DNA of 64,000 nt from Gerris lacustris (lineage: Eukaryota; Arthropoda; Insecta; Hemiptera; Gerridae): NCBI GenBank assembly GCA_951217055.1, contig OX578286.1, forward strand, positions 27,782,720-27,846,719, given 5' to 3'. This document shows, one piece after another, positions 36,801 through 48,800 of the stretch. The position numbers were made by a program, and so were the translations under genes. The notes beneath the pieces were generated by a model, which did not search any database, was not told the origin of the DNA, and was given only the letters and a program-made list of their open reading frames with translations. Position 1 is the stretch's first letter. Every line of letters begins with the position of its first letter.

Positions 36801-39800
36801 GAATCCTCAAAAGATATAGTTCTTGGCAACATATCTTCCAATAAACAGTCAATCCTTACATTTTGCGACAGAACCTAACCCCAAGAATTTATAAGTAACT
36901 TAATTTTACCATTCCCATATCTACTTCTTTTATTTTCTGATGGCTATTTTGAAATTAAATTGCCATTTATCTGCTACAGATAAATAATTTTACTTTTTAT
37001 TTATTTGTTTTAGTATTTGTCGCATGTTATATTTTAATGTTAAAAGTGGCAAATTTTTCCCTCATCCATGCAACCCCCTCTACCTCTTTCATTTAATGAA
37101 GTTGCATTCGCAATTTTAACATTCGTGACATGTTTTAGGGATTGTATGATCGTGAAATTTAAGGATTGACCATATTATTTTATTCAATATACCATCTTAA
37201 CATTTCATTACAAACTATCGATACACACTACTTAAAAGTAAAGCAGTTAAACAAATTAACCTTCTCTGAAGGTTATCTTCAGATAGTGCTTCTAGTCTGT
37301 TTAGTCAACTTGTTAACAGTCTGGTTAGTTAACTTGTTACTAGTCTAGTTTGTCAAGTTGTTACTAGTCTAGTTAATCAACTTGTTACTAGCCTAGTTAA
37401 TCAACTTGTTACTAGTCTAGTTTGTCAAGTTATTACTAGTCTAGTTAATCAACTTGTTACTAGTCTAGTTTGTCAAGTTGTTACTTGTCTAGTTAATCAA
37501 CTTGTTACTAGTCTAGTTTGTCAAGTTTTTACTAGTCTAGTTAATCAACTTGTTACTAGTCTAGTTTGTCAAGTTGTTACTAATCTAGTTAATCAACTTG
37601 TTACTAGTCTAATTAATCAACTTGTTACTAGTCTGGTTAATCAACTTGTTACTAGTCTAGTTTGTCAAGTTGTTACTAGTCTAGTTAATCACCTTGTTAC
37701 TAGTATAGTTTGTCAAGTTGTTACTTGTCTAGTTAATCAACTTGTTACTAGTCTAGTTTGTCAAGTCGTTACTAGTCTAGTTAATCAACTTGTTACTAAT
37801 CTAGTTAGTTAAGTTGTTACTATTCTGGTTAATTAACTTGTTACTAGTATGATAAGTCAACTTGTTACTAGTCTTGTTCAAATTTGTGTTATTCTTTAAG
37901 TCTTTAACTTTTTTGGTGAATTATTTGGGTTGTACTGTAGCGTTTAGATGGTATATTACCTGATAATGCGTAATTATATTGACTATTATACATTGTAAAT
38001 AAATTTGTCTATAGTACAAATGAAGAATTAACTATTAATATTTTCTCTTTCTTCTATATTTTTAAGTTAATTTTAAGGTGTATATTATAGTAACTAACAA
38101 TAATGTTGATTTTTCTTCTTCAGAATACACTTTGCTAATTGTTTTATATTCACATGATTTTATGCACTATTAAATAATATGATGCTACAATTTAGAAGAG
38201 TATTTAAAAAAATAATTATATTATCAACCTACGTGAGGAAAGAAATAGAGTTACTTGGAACTTAAATAGAGTTACTTGGAACTTAATTATATTTCTTTTT
38301 TTCTTTTGGGTTTTAGTCCCAATCAACTGCCAGGGTTATTACAGGACGGGGGTTATCCGGCCACTTTACTCATCTAATCGATGAGATCATCAGTGTGAAA
38401 CATGTCTTACCCCACTGGGATTTGAACTCACAGCCGGGGTTTAGACCATGGTTTCAGAGTCGAGTGCGCTAACCCCTCGGCTACACCGGCCCAATATTTA
38501 TATTTATACTTAACTTGTCGGGTTCTCAACAGGTTTTTTACCTTTATCGGCACTAACGATGGTTGAGACGCCAAAATCTAGCCTTGTAAATTAAAATTAA
38601 TTTTGTTATTGGTGTTTGAAGTTGGGCGTACCAAAATATGGGAAAAAATTAGCTCTTATTGGTTCCATATCCATTATCAAATTAATACTCTTTTAAATTG
38701 TAGTACACATTCAAAATGTTCTATAAATAATTAAGGAATCACGCCAAAGAAGGTCGAACTATCTGAATGTTTCTTGTTTTTTGTAAAAATGTGCTTTTTT
38801 TTCAATTTTATTAAAAGAAAAAACTTAAATGAAGAAAGAAAAATGATTTGGTTTGTTTTCCAAATTGCAAATGCAAATGTGATAGCAGAAATTGGGTTTT
38901 AATCTCTTTAGTAAGCATTAGTGAACAATAAAGAAGGAGCCCTTTGTCCATATCTAAAATTGAAGGAACATTCTGAAACAGGACTGTGTTTTTATCCAAT
39001 GTGTGATAAAGACTCATCATGAAAGATGTGTAGTTCTGGTTATAACCACACAGAATGACTGTAAAAGTCATTTTAGGTTTCTGTACGAAGTACGAAAAAA
39101 AACCTTACATAACAGCTCTGTCTGTCTGTCTATATGTTTGTCCATTGGTGTCTATCCGTTGGCATGTTTCAAATAGGAACATGAAATTCGGCACACAGGT
39201 GCATCTCGGCATTTGTAACAACTGTACACTTTTTGGAGTTTTCACACTTAATATTTCCAAGATGGCGGCCAATAAAAAAAAGTTTTTAGTCACCATGACG
39301 TGTTATACATCAATTTAAAGGTCTTGAAGTGTAGAAAAAGAATATGCAACTATTTAAATTTTAAACTCAATAACTTTAACTTAATCGTACAGAAACCGGC
39401 GATTATCGCCTCATCCACTTATGTGAAGCTCGCCTTACTTGTTATAACCATTACATTATCTAAAGAAGGCTGCATTTGAATAGCCAAAACCAGTCAATTG
39501 TTTCAAATACAATCATTTTATGTGATGATGTTGTTTGGTTATTAAACTACACCTCTTTCATTCCGAAACAGTGGTCCTCCAGTCTGGATTTGGCTGGTCT
39601 GAAACAGTGGTCCTCTTATCCACTGTTTTAAGATGGTTCAATATTTCCGAGGGATCTCTGTATCATAATGATCCTCCAGGCTGGATTTAGACCGAGTGCA
39701 CAATTTATATTTAGTTCATCAGATGATTATAACCAAAGAGTTTTAAGCCCAGTCTGAATTAAAACACATGCAATTGTGATTGGATAAGAACCAATTTTTT

Positions 39801-42558
39801 TTTAAATTCCTCACTATTTCATACTTGTGATCTGTTTTTTCTTTTTTTGTACCTTTGCACTTGTTTTTTTATGAAATGATGTGTTGTTTACTTCACTATT
39901 TTGTTTTGCACATAATTTTATTTTTGCTAACGATGTTTACATTTGGAAATGCGAAGTGTGAAGGTTTGGATGTGCCTACTGCCGCAGGGTCTGTATCTTA
40001 TTGTCCACTGCTTTGTTTGTTTGTTTGTGTTTTTTTTGTGACATGCTTTTCTTTTACACTCAAAAAATGTTGCTTTTAAATAAATTTAAAAAAAAAAATA
40101 AAAAATAATTTTTATAATTAAATTTATTTTGCTGTCATTGCTTATCATTTTATTTTTAACTGAATTCTTTTTTATTAATTGTTTTTTTTTTTCTCTCTTT
40201 AAAATTAAATTTTAAGAAATATCACTGATTTTATAATCTCTGTTTTTTAATTTTAAATAATTTAAGAAGATTAAATAACCATTTTTAAAATTTGTGTTTT
40301 ACGTTTTCATATCATATTTTAATTGTTTATATTGGTGTATTTACATAGTTCAGCATGCCTCACACATTCATTCTACATCCTCACCTTCTTTATTCAGCAT
40401 TAACCCCTTCAGCGCCATTCATTATAAATAATTCATTCATTATTCCATTATAAACAATTCATTCATTATTCCATTATAAATAATTCATTCATTATTCCAT
40501 TATAAATAATTCATTCATTATTCCATTATAAATAATTCATTCATTATTCCATTATAAATAATTCATTCATTATTCCATTATAAATAATTCATTCATTATT
40601 CCATTATAAATAATTCATTCATTATTCCATTATAAATAATTCCATTCTTTATAAATAATAGTCATTCATTTTAGTACATTCTGTCATTCTTTTCAATTTT
40701 TCCATTCTTCATTCATTCTTAGCTTCTTCTTTATCTTTAATCATCTCTTTTATTCTTAAATTGTTTTATTATATTCTACCTTCTTCTCTTAGGATTAATT
40801 TATTCTTAATACATTCTTTCATTTGTCATTCATTTTTTTTCATTTTCTTTGAGCCTTCATCTCTTCTGTCTTATTGCTTGTCATACATTCTTTTATATTT
40901 TCTATTCTTCCTTTATGCTGTTCTATTTTACCCATTCATTGTGTTTTCATACCTTTTTCTTCTAGTATTATTATCCATGTTCATTCTACCTTCTTCCAGT
41001 ATTTATCTCTATTTTACTACGTTTTTAGTAGCTTGCTTTCTTGTTTGTTTGTTTGTTTGTCCGGTACAAACCTTGCAATCGATTTCTATCTAACTTCCCG
41101 AATAGCTAGACATTTGAAACTTTTAGAACAGCTCAGAACACGATGACAATGCATTATTTTAATACTTTTAGCCATCTTTCAGCAGAATTTAATTGGTTTT
41201 CAGCAAATTTTGCTGTATGGAAAGTTAGTTCGAAAAAAATCCGCAAGTTATTTTATTTGTTTTGACATATTTCCATATTTACCAGTCTTCATTTTGACGG
41301 GTTTCAAATTTGTGATTTTATTATAGAGATAAACATTGAATGACAGCGAAACAGAAAAAGTAAACAAAGAAATAAATTAATTGACGTGTGACAACCAGAT
41401 TTGTTTACTCTTTTTATCCTAGGTATCGGTTTAATTTTTCTGCATCTGCACTTCTTTACTTGTACTCATTTTTCATCTATTACCGTCCCCTCAACGGGGG
41501 CATATCGATGGCACGGTTTAGATTTGGTGTTGGGGAGATCCATTGTACAACGATTTGTCCTTTCATAGGTTTAAGATCAGCTCTCCAGATGGTTGTCATT
41601 TATGTGAAGTAAATAAATTCGGAACTATTTTTTTTTCACAACATTATATATAACAATAACAATTATATTATCAACATTACATATGATTCAACAGAAAATT
41701 TAAAAACGTAGTATATAAAAAGTTCTTTTTATCTTGTAATTATTCATTCTACCTTCTTCCAGTATTAATCTCTATTTTCATTCTACCTTCTTCCAGTATT
41801 AATCTCTATGTTCATTCTACTTTCTTCCAGTATTAACTTTTACGTTCATTCTACCTTCTTCCAGTAATCATCTTTACGTCATTTATAGGTTTTCATTCTT
41901 CACACTCTTATACCTTCTTCATTAGCATCAATCTCTGCATTTCTTTCATTAGAGTCATTTTTATTGCTTCCAAGCTTAAAAATGCAACGGAAGCTATGTG
42001 ATCGCTCTGAAGAATGAAAATTTGTTATGTCTCCGATTTCAAAAATCACAAAACAGAAATCCGTTTCACATATAAGTGAACATTTCTGATTCTGTGTCTG
42101 TCTGTCTGTCGTTGCAAAACATATCTTAAAAACTACTCTTCCAATTTTAATGAAATTTGAATGGTAGGTCATAATTCACTCATTGTTGGTCCCCATATAT
42201 AAGTTTTAAACCTCTCTGCTCATTTCTCTTCCACATGTGCAGAAACATACATTTATTTACACCTATATTTTCTAAATAAATTTTGATGGTATGTCGAACA
42301 TAGCCCACAGTTGGTCCCATATAAATTTCAACTATCTACGCTCTCTAAATGTTGCTAAATTATTACTTTTATTTATGTAAGAAATCAAAACATTTTTGAA
42401 AGATTGAAAATTAAAGGAGGGGGGAAATAATAAATTAGACAATAATAGTTTGTAAATGTATAACATAATTTAAGAATGTTATCGAACATGTAGAAGCTAT
42501 GTGCCACACTAATTGGCAAACTATTTTCATTCTTATTCATATTTCAGTCTCTACCTTC

Positions 42559-42596
<38 letters not shown>

Positions 42597-42814
42597 TAAT
42601 CTTTACATCCTTGTCTTCTTTTAGCATTAACCCATTCAATGCGGGTGGATCCACTGTGGATCCATGCCGTGCTAACGCGCCTGGCGGGTGGATCCACAGT
42701 GGATCCAAGCCCCTCCCTTTCAGCCCTCTGTAGCTCTATTCTCCGTGCCTCGAGTAGAACCATCTTGCAAGGCTCCGTCAGGCCCGCTGACGTATGTATC
42801 CACAGGGGATCAAA

Positions 42815-42858
<44 letters not shown>

Positions 42859-45800
42859 AACTTTTAAAGATTCTATTCAGTCTCTATAGTAGGTTCATAT
42901 GAATTAGATTACGCATTCAATGGGTTAATGTCTTCATTCTTATTCTTATTCTTTTCTTTCAGCATTATTCTTTATGTTTGTACCTTCTTCTTAAAAAAAA
43001 AAAAATCTTTTATTAGCATCTTTTATTCTCTAAAACCTTTTATTTTAGCATAAATGTCTAGATTCTTAATTATTTTCTTATAGCATTAATCCTCAATTTT
43101 TCACCTTCTTCCATTAACATTAATCTTAACATTCACACCTTCTTTTCTAGCATTAATCTCTAAATTATTATTATTCTTCCTTTTATTATCTTTCTTTTAA
43201 AATTAATGTTATTAAGGATGAAACCAAGGTAGATTTTATCCTTTCTTCAATATACTCCGTAGTTCACTGCATGTTTGCTTTAGTTTTATTTTATATTCTT
43301 CGATAAATATTTCTTTTCTTATCTACGTTTTGTGTTAGAAGATCATATCATTTTATAGTCAAATTTATTATGATTATATTCTTTTTTTTCTAAGCTTATT
43401 TATTATTAATAAAACATTTCTGAAATATTGGCTTAGTTTTGTACTTAAGCTTACTTTAGCGTATGTACTAATATTTTATACTTCTGCAATAATTTTTTTT
43501 TTTTGAATGGGGGACATAATATTATGCTTGTAACTAGGTAATCTGAGTAAATCTAGTGAGACTTTGAGTTACTCAAAAAAACATTTTTTAACCGAGGGAT
43601 TTTTTTTTTTTATATAAGAGAACATTTTTTTTTCTTTAATTATATTTACTGCCGGCTTTTTTCAGTTGCTGGTGGTAAATAAACATAATATCACACTGTA
43701 GCATTTGCCAATAAGAATAAAGTCCATAAATATTAGGTCACTAACAAGGAAACATTCGTGTTGTTTTCATGTTAGATCAACGTACATTGATCTACGTTTG
43801 ATGACATCTATGTATGTTGATCAATGTTAATGACCCTTACGAGAAACATTTAGATCCAAAATGTTTACAAAGATTTATTTAAGACATTTAAATACATTTT
43901 TGTATACTTGTTGATTTCTGTAGGGGATTCTCATTCACAAAAAAATCCAGTCTTGACAAACAACCATCTAGTCTTGATTTCCAATAAATATTTTTAGTGT
44001 AACTCAATCTGTGATTTGATTGAATAAAATTAGAAAAATTTTGTCAACGACGCATTATCAGAAAATGTTTTAAATTTAATTCAGTCTTTGGTGTAATTAA
44101 ATAAAATAAGGCAAATTTAATAAGGCTTTTTTTTATTTTTTTTTGTTTAGTTCAATTCAATCTGTGGGTTTTTTTAAAATTAAATTAGGCCTACTTGTAA
44201 ACATTACATCGTGTGCAAATGCTGTAAACATTGCATTTTGGACAAATGTTATAATCGCATCATGGGAAAAATATAATCATTGTATCTTGGGCAAATGTAA
44301 TCATTGCATCGTGGGCAAATGTTGTAATCATTGCATCGTAGGCAAATGTAATCATTGCATCGTGGGCAAATGTTGTAATCACTGCATCATGGGAAAATGT
44401 AATCATTGCATTGTGGGCAAATTTTGTAATCATTGCATCGTGGACAAATAAGAAAATGTTTTTTTTTAATGTGGTCTAGGCTTAAAGCGTAAACACCTCT
44501 CTGCTTGATTCTGAATTTCTATAAGAGTATGATATTTTCAGTGTTTTAATTTGTTTATAGCTAAGTTATAAAATAAATATTGGACTAACAAAATGTATAT
44601 CTGTTACAACCAAAAGCATGTCAATTAACAATTACTATTTAGAGGGTCGCTTTGAATTAGAATTTAATATTTGTTTAATAGAATATATTTTATTATTATT
44701 AGTAGTAGTAATAATATTAGTTAAAGCTATAAAATGGTATTTAATGTTTGTAATTAATTAAACTCAAAGAGTAAAATTGATTATTTTATTGTAAAATAAA
44801 ATTATAACAATAGCAGATATTTTAATACTGATATGATTTTATTATTCGTGAACATTTATATAGTTCTATTATAGTAATTAAAAGCTTGGAGGAGCACTAT
44901 TTTTGTTTTTTAGCTTACCCTGGTGTAACCCCACTGGGAATATAACCGGACAACCGCATTTTTTAATTTTCTATGCGACCATTCGTCCGATAATTATAGG
45001 ATGTGAGGAAGCTGTGTGCCACACTAATTGGCAGATTATATTAATTGTCAACATTGGTCCTCTGAGGTTTGGAGTAAGTGCTTTTTAGGGTTTTGTTGGT
45101 AAAACTAAAAAAAAGAAACCCTTATAGTTTCGTTCCTGTGTCTGTCTGTCACTCTGTACGGTTCCAATAACTTTTGAATCAAAAGAGATAAAAACACAAA
45201 ACTTTACAGTATTAAAGATCGTTAATAAAAAAAATATACAAATTTTTAAGTTTTATTATGATTAAATTTTACTTTAAATCAAATTATAATTATTATTAAC
45301 TACAGGAAACATACAGAGAAAAATATACCCCGGCACCGGGACTTGAACCACGGGCCTCCTATATATCCGTTACAGGCGCTCTTTTGTTGGTAAGAGCACC
45401 TGTAATGGATGTATAGAAGGCCTGTGGTTCAAGTCCCGGTGCTGGGGTCTATTTTTCTCTGTATGTCTCCCGTAGTTAATGATAATTATAATTTCATTTA
45501 AAAAAAAAAAAATATATATATATATAGTGAACTCTAAATGATCAGCTGTTTAAATTCAAAATGGCATATAATTCATGTCATGCAGAATTTTTTTTAGTAG
45601 AAAAAAATCATATAACTCTTGTGTAAATTGTCTAATTTTCCACGCCATTTTGTCAAAAAGCATCAACATTTTTCCAGGAGCCCAGTGTGGGCTTGTGCCA
45701 TAAAATTATCTACTTGCGGAGCACTAGAGCCCAGTGGGATATTATCTACTTGCTACTATATGTGGGAAATTATCTACTTGCACAGTACAGTACTAGACCC

Positions 45801-48800
45801 CAGTGTGGGCTTATGCCACAAGCCTCCATTTATCTTGCCTCCTTCATTCTCCTGCCAGTTGCTGACCCTGAGTATTTGTACGATCTTTCTACATCTTTAT
45901 CTAAAGTTTTATCGGCCTTTCTTTTGTTTGAGTTCCAATTAGTTGAGTACTTAAGTTGCTACCGATCAGTACTTACGTTATTACCGATCAGTATTCAAAT
46001 ATTTGTTATTGTAGTTTTTTACTATAAACTGATTAATATTTGCTCTTGGACTATATCATTTTATTTTTCTATTAAGTATTATTTAAGCTCTAGAAAAATC
46101 TTGGTGTATGAAAACTAATTTAGTGATGAATGTTTGTAGTTATTAAAAATTAAAAAATATTTATTATTGATGAAATAAATTAACTGTTGATGTTGTAACA
46201 AAAAATTAAATTTTAGCCAAAAATTACTCTTTCATATAATTCAATATACATGTCTATGTATAAATTATAATGCATAAAAATATATTTATTTATATGGAAT
46301 ACATAAATATATGTATAATAGCCAAATCCAGACAAACCTCAGCAATTTTTTATTTTATTTTACATATATGACATTTATTGTTGATATAGATATGTTGATG
46401 TTAGGTATGTTGTGATCATGTATTGTGGTGTATTGTGATCATGCTGTGCTGAAGCATTGAAACCATTCTAAATTGCTAACATTTTTATTTCTTTAATTTC
46501 AAAAATTCATAGACAGAAATCTGTTTTAATCAGTCAGTCTGTCCATCAACAGTTTTTTTGATGAACCACAATATCCTAAAAACAACTCGTCCAATTTTGA
46601 TGAAATTTGGATGGTAGGCAAAAATTAGTCCATTGTTGATCCCATATTAAATTTAACCTTCTGCGTCTATTGTGTTCGTTCCTCTATGAAAATTAAAATT
46701 ACACTTTTCTTGTAAAAAATTTTGTCAGCTTTACATCGATACCAAAAATTTTGTTCTGGCTTTTATACTTTTGGAGCATTAAGTGATTTTATGAGCAAAG
46801 GTATGCTATTTTTTAAAAAAATCATAAATTTGACCTTGTGGGAGAATGGTTAAGATTTTACCCATGGTTTATACACAGTAGAACCCTTCATATCTGACCT
46901 CAGGATATCCGACTCCTTGTAATATCCAACCATGACACCCCTTGGTTTAAAAAAAAAGTTTAATCTGACACGACTTAACTTCATCCTTATGAGAATATTG
47001 AGTATAAAACAATAAAAGCAGCAAGTCAGTTCTTTGCTATCGTACTGATATTGATCGCTTGACTTGTGCTTGTCATTCTATATTTACAATTCAGTGTTGT
47101 GCTATATCTTTAGTGAATATGGCAGCTCCACAAAAACGGGTTGAGTGTACATTACTGTAGAAGTTAGATATTCTTCTAGTTAGGAGTTGGTACAACTGTT
47201 ATTTAAGATTGGAAAAAGGGTCTAAAAGACTTTGATGTCTATTCCTTGACAGGACTAGTATGTATATTTTATTATGCATTCGGGTGATTCCAATTTAAAG
47301 TGCTATTTTGGAATCTAAAATTGGACTTAGACTGAAAATTTTGACTTTATAAAAAAATTCAGGAAAAATTATGGAATGTTCTCAGACTAATTTCAGATAT
47401 ATTGCAGCATGCGGGACAGATGGAATAATTTTTTTAAATTTTTAGGCCGGAATTAAGTTTATTTAAAACATGGTAATTAAGCCATGTGAATTACACATTT
47501 TCATGCACGGTTGTTACATTTCACACTTTAAGAAAATATTTTGGTCAGTAGTTTAAAATAAAAATCAAATTTTAATACACCATTAAATAGCACTCTTAAA
47601 AGCCTAAACAATGAACTATAACTTAACCTAAAAAGTGTTTGAAAATAGACTTTAATAACATGCACGGTAATTACGTTTAAAAGGGTACGTAACTGGAAGA
47701 ACGATCGGAATTAGCGCTAGCTCCCAACTGAAGGGTTCAGCTCATCCCCTATCAATTGTTGCTAGAAAACCAGTGTTGCGGCATTGCAAAAATCTCTCGC
47801 CACTTAAAATCTCCCTGCCACTACCAGAGTAGGGTCACATTTATATAATGCAACGGTAATTACATTTTTTTAAAGGACAAAATTTAACTTGAAGTTCCGT
47901 TTAGTAATAATTTATTATTTTTAATAACTAACACATATTTTAAAGCTGGTAGGACCCCTACTTCAAAATTATACAATAAGTTTTTGAATAAAATTATTAA
48001 TGTATGAGCTAGAGTGATATGAATAAGAACAACTGACTTAAGGACAGCCACGGTTGTTACAAAATCGCCTTTTGAAAATTTTTGTAGCTATTAAAATTAA
48101 GCGGCGCATTACTTTTTTGCTTGGTTGTAGTTCTGTTAGCTTAACTGAGTCACCATGAAGAAAAATCCTGTCAATTATGTGAAAAACGCTCCAGTTATTC
48201 ATCTAGGACATGAAAATTGCACTTTAAATTGGAATCACCCATATGTAGATTAGAGTACGTCAATTTATTTTTAACAATAAAGATTTAATTTTTACACTGA
48301 ATTATTCGCTTTTCTTTGTTCCTCGGATTATCCGACTGTTTTGTGATCCGACCATGGTCCTGTAGGTGATGGATATGAGGAGTTCCACTGAAGTGTTTTT
48401 TGTAGCCCCTGAAGTGTAGAACAACCTACTTCATTCATTCGAATATATCGCCATTCACCCTATGTACATATTTACAAGATAACTTAAACAATCCCAGTTA
48501 AGGATATTTATGTACCATTAATGATTGTACCAATAGATTCCTATTGTTGCACCAATAGACCTATTGTACTAATAGTTCCTCAAATTTAAAAAAAAATAGC
48601 TTTTTAAGTGCAATAAGTGTTATTTGACATATCCTATTGCTTTCAAGAGAAAACTTAATGGACAACATTTTCTAATAATAATCTAATAATAATAATAATA
48701 ATATAATAGAAAGAGGTTTGTTGTTATATGGTTACTACAATGTTTTTAATTTTTCTTATAAATATTTCATTGAAAGAGTACTTTGGCTAAAATCATATTA

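Noticed and set aside
37297..37890. CRISPR-like array of short repeats
   Set aside because: Repeats are contiguous with no unique spacers, and the DNA is eukaryotic.
39855..40079. Possible extra alpha-2 exon in intron 13
   Set aside because: Translation ([20 protein letters not shown]) has no GTS.PD or GS..VNV motif and no proper splice frame.
40761..41146. Hydrophobic 110-residue plus frame resembling a membrane protein
   Set aside because: T-rich low-complexity DNA running into repeat family E; no start context or homologous motif.
42590..42860. Plus and minus frames with WIH/STVDP residues
   Set aside because: They lie in the piggyBac-type MITE and end in a homopolymer tract.
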